Below, piece by piece: positions 26,609 through 34,243 of a DNA stretch of 64,000 nt; positions within the stretch are counted from its first letter, which is position 1, and each line of letters starts with the position of its first letter. Source of the stretch: Afipia sp. OHSU_II-C1 (GTDB taxonomy: Bacteria > Pseudomonadota > Alphaproteobacteria > Rhizobiales > Xanthobacteraceae); contig NZ_APJI01000016.1 in the NCBI RefSeq assembly GCF_000497575.1, positions 335,654-399,653 on the forward strand, written 5' to 3'. The notes beneath the pieces are model-generated. The model did no database searches. It was not told where the DNA came from and was given only the letters and a program-made list of their open reading frames with translations. Position numbers and translations under genes: made by a program.

Positions 26609-27280
26609 TCAGCCAGGACCTTGCTTGTCGCCGACTGTCGATGCGGCGGACGGGAATGCTGAAGCCAGGTCAGCGACCTGCTCGGGCGTCAATGTACGGG
26701 GATTCATGCCGCGCAGCATCAGATAGAGCTTTGCGGTCTCTTCGAGCTCTTCCATGGCAAACACGGCGGCTTCTAGCGTGTCGCCGGCAACCACCGGTCC
26801 ATGATTGGACAGCATCACGCACGAGTACTTGCCGGCAAGCCCCCGGATCGCATCGGCGACCGCCGCGTCGCCCGGGCGGTAATAGGGCAGCAGCGCGGTC
26901 GTACCGCAGCGCATCACGTAATAGGGCGTCAGTGGCGGCAGCGCTGCATGCGGATCGATATCGGGCAGCATGGACACGGCAACGCAGTGGGTGCAATGCA
27001 GATGGACGACGGCGCGCGCGTTGCGTCGCGTCTCATAGAGCGCGGCATGCAACGGGATTTCCTTGGTGGGCGCATCACCCGACAACAGACGTCCCGAACT
27101 GTTCAATCGTGAGATGCGAGCCGGGTCCAGAAACCCGAGGGAGGCGTTGGTCGGTGTCACCAGCCAGCCGCCGTCATCGAGGCGGACGCTGATGTTTCCT
27201 GAGGATCCCGGGGTCAGGCCGCGCTCGAACAACGAGCGGCCGAACTGGCAAATCTGATCGCGAAGCCGTGTTTCCGTCAT
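26609..27280 (-). CDS. otnC: 3-oxo-tetronate 4-phosphate decarboxylase (class II aldolase/adducin)
   Basis: A 223-residue zinc-dependent class II aldolase-fold enzyme. Features are TPGSSGNISVRLDDGG, the acidic residue in TKEIPLHAALYETR, the zinc histidines VVHLHCTHC and a later His in MLSNHGPVVAG. In tetronate operons this family decarboxylates 3-oxo-tetronate 4-phosphate to dihydroxyacetone phosphate. Divergence from ltnD-otnI-otnK supports otnC over fuculose aldolase. The start at 27280 (MTETRLRDQ) is preferred over upstream Met codons in a repetitive KG-rich stretch. Confidence 0.85.
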   Translation of the reverse strand: MTETRLRDQICQFGRSLFERGLTPGSSGNISVRLDDGGWLVTPTNASLGFLDPARISRLNSSGRLLSGDAPTKEIPLHAALYETRRNARAVVHLHCTHCVAVSMLPDIDPHAALPPLTPYYVMRCGTTALLPYYRPGDAAVADAIRGLAGKYSCVMLSNHGPVVAGDTLEAAVFAMEELEETAKLYLMLRGMNPRTLTPEQVADLASAFPSAASTVGDKQGPG

Positions 27281-27418
27281 TCCGTAGCCCTTCCGCATGC
27301 CTTTTCTCACGGTTTTCAGGAAGGCTCAAACGCCATTTTGGACGTGCCGTGGGCCGTGCTACCAAGCAGTCAACGCCCGCCACAAAATGCGCGGGCACAC
27401 GACAATCCGGGAGATCGT

Positions 27419-28318
27419 ATGCCCACTGGACGCATTGGAGTTGTCGGCCTCGGTTCGATGGGCCTGGGTATGGCGCTGTCGTTGAAGCGGGCCGGCTTCG
27501 ACGTTGCGGGCTGCGACGTAGCGGCGGAAGCGGTTGCGCGGCTGGTTGCTGAGGGGGGCCGCGGCGCGGCGTCGCCGGCCGAAGCGGCGCGGGAGGCCGA
27601 TGCGGTCGTCAGTGTTGTCGTGAACGCCGTGCAGACCGAGGCGATCCTGTTCGGCCCGCAAGGTGTTGCGGAGACCTTGCCCAAAGGGTCGGCTTTTATA
27701 TCGTCCGCGACGATGGACCCGGATGTCGCGCGGCGCCTGGCAAAACAGCTCGAAGCAACCGGTCGGCACTATCTCGATGCACCGATCAGCGGCGGCGCCC
27801 AGCGCGCCGCGCAGGGCGAGCTCACAATCCTGGCGTCCGGCAGCAAGGCTGCGTTTGCCGGGGCGAGGGCGGCACTCGATGCGATGTCGGCGAAGTTGTA
27901 TGAACTTGGCGATGAGCCCGGGCAGGGCGCGGCCTTCAAGATGATCAATCAGCTTCTGGCCGGCGTGCACATCGCGGCCGCGAGCGAAGCGATGGCGTTT
28001 GCGGCAAAGCAGGGTCTCGACATCGCCAAGGTTTATGAGGTCATCACAGCATCCGCCGGGAATTCCTGGATGTTCGAGAATCGGATGCCTCACGTGCTGG
28101 ACGGCGACTACACGCCACGCAGCGCCGTCGATATTTTCGTCAAGGACCTCGGTATCATCCAGGACATGGCGCGAACCGCGAAATTTCCGGTTCCGGTCTC
28201 GGCGGCTGCATTGCAGATGTTTCTGATGACATCGGCCGCTGGCATGGGCCGCGACGACGATGCGTCAGTGGCGCGGATGTACGCGCGTGTCACCGGCACG
28301 AAATTGCCGGGTGAATAA
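27419..28318 (+). CDS. ltnD: L-threonate/tetronate 2-dehydrogenase
   Basis: A 299-residue NAD-dependent beta-hydroxyacid dehydrogenase. The Rossmann motif is GVVGLGSMGLGMAL, the substrate motif DAPISGGAQRAAQGE, the catalytic Lys lies in AAFKMINQLLAG, and a C-terminal helical domain is present. It is first in ltnD-otnI-otnK and oxidises the tetronate at C2. The start at 27419 gives the canonical N-terminus after GGGAG. Without operon context it could be read as 3-hydroxyisobutyrate dehydrogenase; the neighbours decide. Confidence 0.87.
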   Translation: MPTGRIGVVGLGSMGLGMALSLKRAGFDVAGCDVAAEAVARLVAEGGRGAASPAEAAREADAVVSVVVNAVQTEAILFGPQGVAETLPKGSAFISSATMDPDVARRLAKQLEATGRHYLDAPISGGAQRAAQGELTILASGSKAAFAGARAALDAMSAKLYELGDEPGQGAAFKMINQLLAGVHIAAASEAMAFAAKQGLDIAKVYEVITASAGNSWMFENRMPHVLDGDYTPRSAVDIFVKDLGIIQDMARTAKFPVPVSAAALQMFLMTSAAGMGRDDDASVARMYARVTGTKLPGE

Positions 28319-28352
28319 AGCAAGTTACAACAACAAGAAACGGAATCATCCA

Positions 28353-29147
28353 ATGCCTCGTTTTGCAGCAAATCTCAGCATGATGTTCAACGAAGTGCCG
28401 TTTCTCGATCGCTTCGACGCGGTGGCAAAAGCGGGCTTTTCGGCGGTTGAGTTTCTGTTCCCGTACGAACATTCGCCTGACGAGGTTGGTGAACGGCTTC
28501 ACCGCAACGGCCTGACCCAGGCGCTGTTCAATCTGTTTCCCGGAGACTGGAACAAGGGAGAGCGCGGCTTCGCCGCGTTGCCAGACCGCCTCGCGGATGT
28601 ACAGGCGAGCGTCCAGCGGGCGTTGCCTTATGCGGCCGCTACCGGCGTTAAACGACTGCATCTTATGGCAGGCATTGCCGACCGCCGCGATCCGAAAGCG
28701 GTCGACGCGTTCCGCCGCTCGGTGGCGTGGACTGCCGAGGCGCTCGCCAAGGAAGAGATCGATCTCATGCTGGAGCCGATCAATCCGCGCGATGTTCCGG
28801 GGTATTTCCTGAACGATTTTGATTTTGCGGCTAGCGTGATCAGTGACTTGAAAATGCCAAATCTGAAATTGCAGTTCGATATCTATCATCGGCAGATCGT
28901 GCATGGTGATGTTACCGTTGCGCTTCGGCAGATGATGCCGATGATAGGACATATCCAGATCGCAAGTGTTCCTTCACGTAACGAACCGGCAGGCGAGGAA
29001 CTGAATTATCCTTTCCTGTTCGAGGAACTCGACCGGCTGGGGTATAGCGGCTTTGTCGGCTGCGAATACCGTCCAAAAGGCGAGACGTCCGAGGGGCTCG
29101 GCTGGTTCGCGCCTTATGCGAAGTCCAGGACTGGAGCGCGCGCGTGA
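28353..29147 (+). CDS. otnI: 2-oxo-tetronate isomerase (hydroxypyruvate isomerase family)
   Basis: A 264-residue TIM-barrel enzyme of the hydroxypyruvate isomerase/xylose isomerase-like group, opening MPRFAANLSMMFNEVPFLDR. Metal ligands are suggested by LMLEPINPRDVPGYF (Glu), QFDIYHRQ and GCEYRPKGETSEGLGW. In tetronate pathways it converts 2-oxo- to 3-oxo-tetronate. It starts 34 bases after ltnD and overlaps otnK by GTGA. Confidence 0.87.
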   Translation: MPRFAANLSMMFNEVPFLDRFDAVAKAGFSAVEFLFPYEHSPDEVGERLHRNGLTQALFNLFPGDWNKGERGFAALPDRLADVQASVQRALPYAAATGVKRLHLMAGIADRRDPKAVDAFRRSVAWTAEALAKEEIDLMLEPINPRDVPGYFLNDFDFAASVISDLKMPNLKLQFDIYHRQIVHGDVTVALRQMMPMIGHIQIASVPSRNEPAGEELNYPFLFEELDRLGYSGFVGCEYRPKGETSEGLGWFAPYAKSRTGARA

Positions 29148-30418
29148 CGCTGGCTCTGGGCTGTATTGCGGACGACTACACCGGCGCATCCGATCTCGCC
29201 AACACGTTGACCCGCTGCGGGCTGCGCACGGTGCAGACCATCGGCGTTCCGAGTGACGCGCTGCCGCTGCCCGATGTCGATGCCGTTGTTGTATCGCTGA
29301 AGAGCCGCTCCATTGAGGCGTCGCAGGCGGTTGCGCGCTCCCGTGACGCGGACAAGTGGCTGCGGGCGCGGGGCGCGGCCCATGTCCTATTCAAGATCTG
29401 CTCGACATTCGATTCAACGGATGCCGGCAACATCGGGCCGGTGATGGATGCACTGCGCACCGATTCCGGCGATGCCATCGTGCTCGTGACGCCCGCGTTT
29501 CCCGGAACGGGACGAACGGTCTACCAGGGTAATCTGTTCGTGGGGAGCGTGCCGCTGAATGAAAGCCCGCTGAAGGATCATCCGCTCAATCCGATGCACG
29601 ACTCCAATCTTGTGCGGGTGCTGGCGCGGCAGAGTAAATCCAAAGTCGGTTTGGTTGACCTCGCCACCGTCGCAAAAGGCGCCGAAGCGATCCGCGCAAA
29701 GCTGACCGATTTTGCCAAACAAGGCATCGGTGCTGCGATCATCGATGCCGTGTTCGATCCTGAGCTTGAGATCATTGGTCAGGTTGCGCTCGATCATCGT
29801 TTGTCGGTGGGTGCGTCGGGAATGGGCCTTGGGCTCGCCCGCGGTCTTGTCGCGTCGAGCAGGGTGAGGGCAGCCTCGGCGAGTGCCGATCAAAAGCCGA
29901 TCGGTGGCCCGGTCGCTTGCCTTGCCGGAAGCTGCTCGCAGGCGACGCTGACGCAGATCGCCCATGCCGAGAAATCCATGCCGGTGCTGCGGCTCGATCC
30001 TGAAAAGATCGTCGCAGGGCCGTCCGAGGTTCAGCGCGCGCTTGGCTGGTCACGAGAACACCTCGGCAAGGGACCGGTTCTGATCGCGAGCAGTTCGACG
30101 CCCGATCAAGTTTCCGCGCTTCAGGCAAAGTACGGCCGCGATGCTGCAGGCCGTGCCATCGAGCAGGCGATGGCGGCCATCAGTGAAGGTTTGGTCGCCG
30201 CCGGCGTCAGGCGCCTCGTGATCGCTGGAGGCGAAACCTCAGGCGCCGTGGTCGACCGCCTTGGCATTCCGGGTTTTCTGGTGGGACCAGAAATCGCCGC
30301 AGGCGTACCGGTGCTGCGGTGCGTAGGCTGGAGCAAGGGCGAGGCGGTGACGGCGCTGAAATCCGGCAACTTCGGTGGCCCGGATTTCTTCAACGACGCC
30401 ATCCGCCTGATGCCGTAA
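29144..30418 (+). CDS. otnK: 3-oxo-tetronate kinase (four-carbon acid sugar kinase family)
   Basis: A 424-residue DUF1537-family kinase that phosphorylates 3-oxo-tetronate at C4. It has the N-terminal LGCIADDYTGASDLANTLTR and VTPAFPGTGRTVYQGNLFVG, and the C-terminal nucleotide-binding VIAGGETSGAVVDRLGI. GTG at 29144 overlaps the otnI stop. With otnC this completes conversion of a tetronate to dihydroxyacetone phosphate. Its end is one base from the convergent cynS stop. Confidence 0.88.
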   Translation: MTLALGCIADDYTGASDLANTLTRCGLRTVQTIGVPSDALPLPDVDAVVVSLKSRSIEASQAVARSRDADKWLRARGAAHVLFKICSTFDSTDAGNIGPVMDALRTDSGDAIVLVTPAFPGTGRTVYQGNLFVGSVPLNESPLKDHPLNPMHDSNLVRVLARQSKSKVGLVDLATVAKGAEAIRAKLTDFAKQGIGAAIIDAVFDPELEIIGQVALDHRLSVGASGMGLGLARGLVASSRVRAASASADQKPIGGPVACLAGSCSQATLTQIAHAEKSMPVLRLDPEKIVAGPSEVQRALGWSREHLGKGPVLIASSSTPDQVSALQAKYGRDAAGRAIEQAMAAISEGLVAAGVRRLVIAGGETSGAVVDRLGIPGFLVGPEIAAGVPVLRCVGWSKGEAVTALKSGNFGGPDFFNDAIRLMP

Positions 30419-30419
30419 T

Positions 30420-30908
30420 TTACGCTTCCTTGAAACCGTATTCTTGCTGGTTGCCGGTCGCGCCGTAATACTTGTACGGCAGGAATTTGCCCGACATGGT
30501 GATCTTGACGCGATCTCCCTTTGGATTGGCGAGGCGTTCCATGTCCATGTCGAAATCGATTGCGGACATGATGCCGTCACCGAATTCTTCCTCGATGAGC
30601 GCTTTCCACGCCGGTCCGTTTACCATCACCAGTTCGTAAAGCCGGTAGATCAGCGGGTCGGTGGGCGGCATCTGGATTCCTTCGCCGCGCATCGGCACCT
30701 CATTGATCATCGCTTGTTCGACCTTGGAGAGGCCGAACAGTTTGGCGGCATTCTCGGCTTGCGGTTTTGTCAGTTTCATCTGGCCGAGGATGGCGCCAAC
30801 CACCAGCACTTCGGAGTGGCCGCCGATCTGTTCGCAGATATGCTTCCAGCTCCAGCCGTTCTCGCGCTTGATGTCGAGCAGTTTCTCGGTGAGATCGGAT
30901 CGCTTCAT
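30420..30908 (-). CDS. cynS: Cyanate hydratase (cyanase)
   Basis: A 162-residue cyanase that converts cyanate and bicarbonate to ammonia and CO2. The N-terminal helical domain (LTEKLLDIKRENGWSWKHIC) precedes the catalytic domain. Arg89 and Glu92 in IYRLYELV and Ser115 in GDGIMSAIDF align with the E. coli triad Arg96/Glu99/Ser122. It is last in a minus-strand operon after the transporter genes. No carbonic anhydrase gene accompanies it in this window, unlike the E. coli cynTSX operon. Confidence 0.96.
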   Translation of the reverse strand: MKRSDLTEKLLDIKRENGWSWKHICEQIGGHSEVLVVGAILGQMKLTKPQAENAAKLFGLSKVEQAMINEVPMRGEGIQMPPTDPLIYRLYELVMVNGPAWKALIEEEFGDGIMSAIDFDMDMERLANPKGDRVKITMSGKFLPYKYYGATGNQQEYGFKEA

Positions 30909-30934
30909 TTCAATTCTCCAGTTTTGAAAGTTAA

Positions 30935-31849
30935 TCAGGCGGCGCTGATCTGGCCGGCCGCTGGCTTATCGGCAGATGCGTTGGTGGTGACGATTGCTGG
31001 CTCCGTGAATCCGGGGCGGACAACGGGCACGTTGCGCGGGTCGTGATTCTTGTTGGTTTCCACAAACGTCTTGCTGCGTGTGACCAGGAAGTCGATGATG
31101 TGATTGCGCAATGCGTAATACTGCGGGTGCCGGTGGAGATCGATGCGGCCCCGATCCTTCGGCAGCGGATTTTCCAAGACCTCCGCGAGTACAGCGCCGG
31201 GGCCGTTGGTCATCAGGAAGATCTTGTCGGCGAGGTAGATCGCCTCATCGACGTCGTGCGTGATCATGAAGGCGGTCTGGCCGGTCTCCAGGCAGATGCG
31301 GCGAACCTCGTCCTGCAACGTTCCGCGCGTCAGCGCGTCGAGTGCGGAGAAGGGCTCATCCATCAGCATGATTTTCGGCGTGATCGACAGCGCGCGCGCG
31401 ATACCGACGCGCTGTTTCATGCCGCCGGACAACTCTGAGGGCCTTTTGTGCTCGGACCCGGTGAGACCGACAATGTCGATGAACTTCTGGGCATGGGCAC
31501 GAACGCGCGCCTTGTCCCACTTGCGCCATTTGGATGAAACCGCGTAGGCGACGTTGCCCATCACCGTGCGCCACGGCAACAAAGCATGACTCTGGAAAAT
31601 CACGGCTCGATCGAGGCTGGTGCCCTCGATAGCCTGACCGTCCACGATCACGGTGCCTTCGGAGGGTTCGTCCAGCCCGGCAAGAATGTTAAGAACGGTG
31701 GTCTTGCCGCAGCCGGAATGGCCGATCACGCAACCGAACTCTCCGCGCGGCATCGACAGCCAGAGGTTCTCGAAGATGGTCGTCTTCCCGCCATCCGGTG
31801 CCGGATAGTGCTTGGCGATGCCTTCGATAGAGATAAATTTCTCGATCAT
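30935..31849 (-). CDS. Nitrate/cyanate-type ABC transporter ATP-binding protein
   Basis: A 304-residue ATPase of the NrtD/CynD/SsuB group. Walker A is GHSGCGKTT, the signature is LSGGMKQRVGIARAL and Walker B is IMLMDEPFSALDALT, followed by the His switch FMITHDVDEAI. The start at 31849 (MIEKFISIEGIAKHY) fits the family. It lies 4 bases after the permease. Sitting between cynS and the permease, it most likely drives cyanate uptake; nitrate is possible because the families are not separable by eye. Confidence 0.88.
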   Translation of the reverse strand: MIEKFISIEGIAKHYPAPDGGKTTIFENLWLSMPRGEFGCVIGHSGCGKTTVLNILAGLDEPSEGTVIVDGQAIEGTSLDRAVIFQSHALLPWRTVMGNVAYAVSSKWRKWDKARVRAHAQKFIDIVGLTGSEHKRPSELSGGMKQRVGIARALSITPKIMLMDEPFSALDALTRGTLQDEVRRICLETGQTAFMITHDVDEAIYLADKIFLMTNGPGAVLAEVLENPLPKDRGRIDLHRHPQYYALRNHIIDFLVTRSKTFVETNKNHDPRNVPVVRPGFTEPAIVTTNASADKPAAGQISAA

Positions 31850-31853
31850 TACA

Positions 31854-32693
31854 TCACTCCGGGAACGTGACCATGCGCGTGAACCGCGCAAGGATCTGGT
31901 CGAACATCATTCCGACCAGACCGATGACCAGAATGGCGATGATGACGTTGGTGATCGATAGGTTGTTCCACTCGTTCCAGACGAAGTAACCGATGCCTGT
32001 ACCACCGACGAGCATTTCAGCCGCGACGATGACAAGCCAGGCAATGCCGATGGAGATGCGCATGCCGGTCAGGATGGTCGGCGCAGCGGCGGGAAGGATC
32101 ACCGTGAAGGCGCGGCGCATCGATCCGACCTCGAGCGTTCGTGCAACGTTGATCCATTCCTTGCGCACGGCGGAGACACCGAACGCCGTGTTGATCAGCA
32201 TCGGCCAGATCGCGCAGATAAAGATCACGAAGATCGCGGAGGTGTTGGAATCCTTGATGGTGTAGAGCGCCAGCGGCATCCAGGCGAGGGGAGAGATAGG
32301 TTTCAGAACCTGAATGAAAGGATCGAGTGCCTTGCTGATCAGCGGCGACATGCCGATCAGGAATCCGAGCGGGATCGCCACAATCACGGCGAGGAAGTAA
32401 CCCAGCAACACGCGGGCAATCGAATAGCCGAGCTGGATACCAAGGCCCTTGTCATTCGGGCCGTTGTCGTAGAAGGGGCTCTTGATATGCTGCCAGAGCT
32501 TAGCGCCGACATCGAGCGGTCCCGGCATTGCCGATTTGCCCTGGGTCGCGGTCACACCCATCAGCTTTGCGTATTCCGGGCTCATGGTCGCGACCGACCC
32601 GCTGCCGCGCGTGGCAAGATGCCACGCGCCGATTAAGGCGAGGAAGATCGCAATCGACAGCACGGCCGCGCGAAGTTTCAGCGACGAGGTCAT
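31854..32693 (-). CDS. Nitrate/cyanate-type ABC transporter permease
   Basis: A 279-residue membrane protein with an N-terminal helix (AAVLSIAIFLALIGAWHLA) and further hydrophobic segments near residues 95-118, 140-168, 205-230 and 245-265. The EAA loop is VILPAAAPTILTGMRISIGI, typical of NrtB/SsuC permeases. It starts 2 bases after the binding-protein stop, so the genes form a tight operon. Confidence 0.88.
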   Translation of the reverse strand: MTSSLKLRAAVLSIAIFLALIGAWHLATRGSGSVATMSPEYAKLMGVTATQGKSAMPGPLDVGAKLWQHIKSPFYDNGPNDKGLGIQLGYSIARVLLGYFLAVIVAIPLGFLIGMSPLISKALDPFIQVLKPISPLAWMPLALYTIKDSNTSAIFVIFICAIWPMLINTAFGVSAVRKEWINVARTLEVGSMRRAFTVILPAAAPTILTGMRISIGIAWLVIVAAEMLVGGTGIGYFVWNEWNNLSITNVIIAILVIGLVGMMFDQILARFTRMVTFPE

Positions 32694-32695
32694 GC

Positions 32696-34078
32696 TTAGC
32701 TCGCCTTGCTGATCTTGAAGCTCTTGAGGTAATCCTCAGGCTTTGCCGGATCGAAAGGCTTACCCATCACGCTGAACGATTTCGTGATAGTTGTCGGGGG
32801 CGTCAGACCAACTTCCTTCATGAGTTTTGCCGTATCGGTGGCGAGGTAGACCTGGCTCGCGACACCGGCGTAGTCGACGTCACCCTTGATCTGTCCCCAA
32901 CGCTTCATCTGGGTCATGATCCAGACTGCGAACGACTGCCAAGGGAACGGATCGAAATCGACGCGGTTCGGCTGCGTCACGATGTTGCCGAGTCCATCGG
33001 CGAAGGTGCCGGTGAGAATCTGCTCGAGCACGATTGGCGGCTGGTTGAGATAATTCGCTGGCGAGATCGCCTCCGCGATCTGCTTGCGGTTCTCGGCCTT
33101 GTGGGCGAACGCCGTCGCATCGATGATCGATTTCAGCAGCGCGGCATAGGTGTTCGGCATCGTGGTGACGAATTCCTTGGACGCCGCAAACGCGCAGCAA
33201 GGATGGCCCTCCCAGATATCCTTCGTCAGAATGTGGATGAAGCCGACGCCATCATACACAGCACGCTGGTTCATCGGATCTGGACCGAGGAAGCCATCGA
33301 TGTTGTCGGCGCGAAGATTGGCGACCATTTCCGGCGGCGGCACCGCGCGGATCTGAACGTCGGTATCGGGATCGATGCCGTGCTCCGCCAGGTAGTAGCG
33401 CAGCAGGTAGTTATGCATCGAGTAGTCGAAGGGCACTGCGAACTTGAAACCCTTCCAGCCCTTCGGGTTGCGCTTGTCCTTGTGCTTGATGGCGAGGGTG
33501 ATGGCCTGACCGTTGATGTTTTCGACTGCGGGCATGGTATAGGGGATCGGATTGGAGCCGGCGCCCATTGAGATGGCGATGGGCATAGGCGAGAGCATGT
33601 GCGCCGCGTCGTATTCCTTGTTGATGGTCTTGTCGCGGATGACAGCCCAGCCGGCAGTCTTGATCACTTCGACGTTGAGGCCTTGCTTTTCATAGAAGCC
33701 CATCGGTTTTGCCATGATGATCGGCGTGGCGCATGTGATCGGAATGAATCCGACCTTGAGGTCCTTCTTTTCAAGCGGCGCGCCCTGCGCGAAAACCTCG
33801 GTGGCGGTCTTCAGGGGAAAAAACTGCGAGACAGCGGCGACGGCAGTCGCAGCGCCGACCGATTTCAGGAACGCGCGGCGTGCGACGTCTTGCGGAAACA
33901 TCGCGCGCATGACGGCCGATGCGACGACGCCTTCATAGCGCTGCTCGTCGCCCAGTGAGGCAACGGTCTGGAGTTGGAGTGCTGCATCGTGCTCCGCGTC
34001 GTTCGCGTGCTGGCCGCAAGCGCAGCCGAAAGAGGAGAGGCGACGGTTTGGATCGAATGGATTGTCGAAGGTGGACAT
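32696..34078 (-). CDS. Nitrate/cyanate-type ABC transporter substrate-binding protein, Tat-exported
   Basis: A 460-residue NrtA/CmpA-family binding protein. The twin-arginine signal (RRAFLK, Arg67-Arg68, then GAATAVAAVSQFF) is preceded by an unusually long n-region of about 65 residues holding a Cys/His motif, GCACGQH (18-24). The mature part shows VGFIPITCATPIIMAKPMGF and FAVPFDYSMHNYLLRYYLAE, both typical of the family. ATG 34078 has a near-perfect AGGAGG ribosome site and lies downstream of a sigma-54 promoter, so this is the first gene of the cyanate operon. Confidence 0.88.
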   Translation of the reverse strand: MSTFDNPFDPNRRLSSFGCACGQHANDAEHDAALQLQTVASLGDEQRYEGVVASAVMRAMFPQDVARRAFLKSVGAATAVAAVSQFFPLKTATEVFAQGAPLEKKDLKVGFIPITCATPIIMAKPMGFYEKQGLNVEVIKTAGWAVIRDKTINKEYDAAHMLSPMPIAISMGAGSNPIPYTMPAVENINGQAITLAIKHKDKRNPKGWKGFKFAVPFDYSMHNYLLRYYLAEHGIDPDTDVQIRAVPPPEMVANLRADNIDGFLGPDPMNQRAVYDGVGFIHILTKDIWEGHPCCAFAASKEFVTTMPNTYAALLKSIIDATAFAHKAENRKQIAEAISPANYLNQPPIVLEQILTGTFADGLGNIVTQPNRVDFDPFPWQSFAVWIMTQMKRWGQIKGDVDYAGVASQVYLATDTAKLMKEVGLTPPTTITKSFSVMGKPFDPAKPEDYLKSFKISKAS

Positions 34079-34110
34079 GAAACCTCCTGCATGGCGTTTC
34101 AGTCCACTAC

Positions 34111-34125
34111 GCAAGCTGCGTGCCA
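34111..34125 (-). promoter_or_regulatory. Sigma-54 (-24/-12) promoter of the cyanate operon
   Basis: The minus strand reads TGGCACGCAGCTTGC, an exact fit to TGGCACG-N4-TTGC with GG and GC at the required -24/-12 spacing. The predicted transcript would start near base 34100, about 22 bases before ATG 34078. The divergent gene encodes a sigma-54 activator. Confidence 0.85.
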
Positions 34126-34182
34126 TTCCCGTTTCGCGCGATTTATCAATAAGCCTACGCTGCAGCGGTAATATTGTCGGTT

Positions 34183-34194
34183 ACGAAATTTCGT
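34183..34194. promoter_or_regulatory. Palindromic site 1, candidate enhancer for the sigma-54 activator
   Basis: ACGAAATTTCGT is a perfect 12-bp palindrome. Its centre is about 64 bp upstream of the -24 element on the minus strand, normal distance for an enhancer-binding-protein site. It also lies about 55 bp upstream of the activator's own start, so it could mediate autoregulation. Confidence 0.55.
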
Positions 34195-34219
34195 GTTACA
34201 TGATTATTCGTAGGTCAAT

Positions 34220-34233
34220 TACGATATTTCGTA
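34220..34233. promoter_or_regulatory. Palindromic site 2, candidate enhancer for the sigma-54 activator
   Basis: TACGATATTTCGTA is a near-perfect copy of site 1, 38 bp away centre to centre. A half-site TTCGTA occurs between them at 34207-34212. It ends 10 bases before the activator start codon, a location suited to repression of that gene. Confidence 0.5.
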
Positions 34234-34243
34234 GTGAGGGTTT

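Noticed and set aside
25079..26662. 527-codon plus-strand open frame opposite the phytase-like gene
   Set aside because: It runs through that gene's terminator hairpin; the composition is that of an antisense shadow, and the minus strand has a signal peptide and blade motifs.
27419..28318. Reading this gene as 3-hydroxyisobutyrate dehydrogenase
   Set aside because: A separate mmsB lies in the valine cluster, and this copy is linked to otnI, otnK and otnC.
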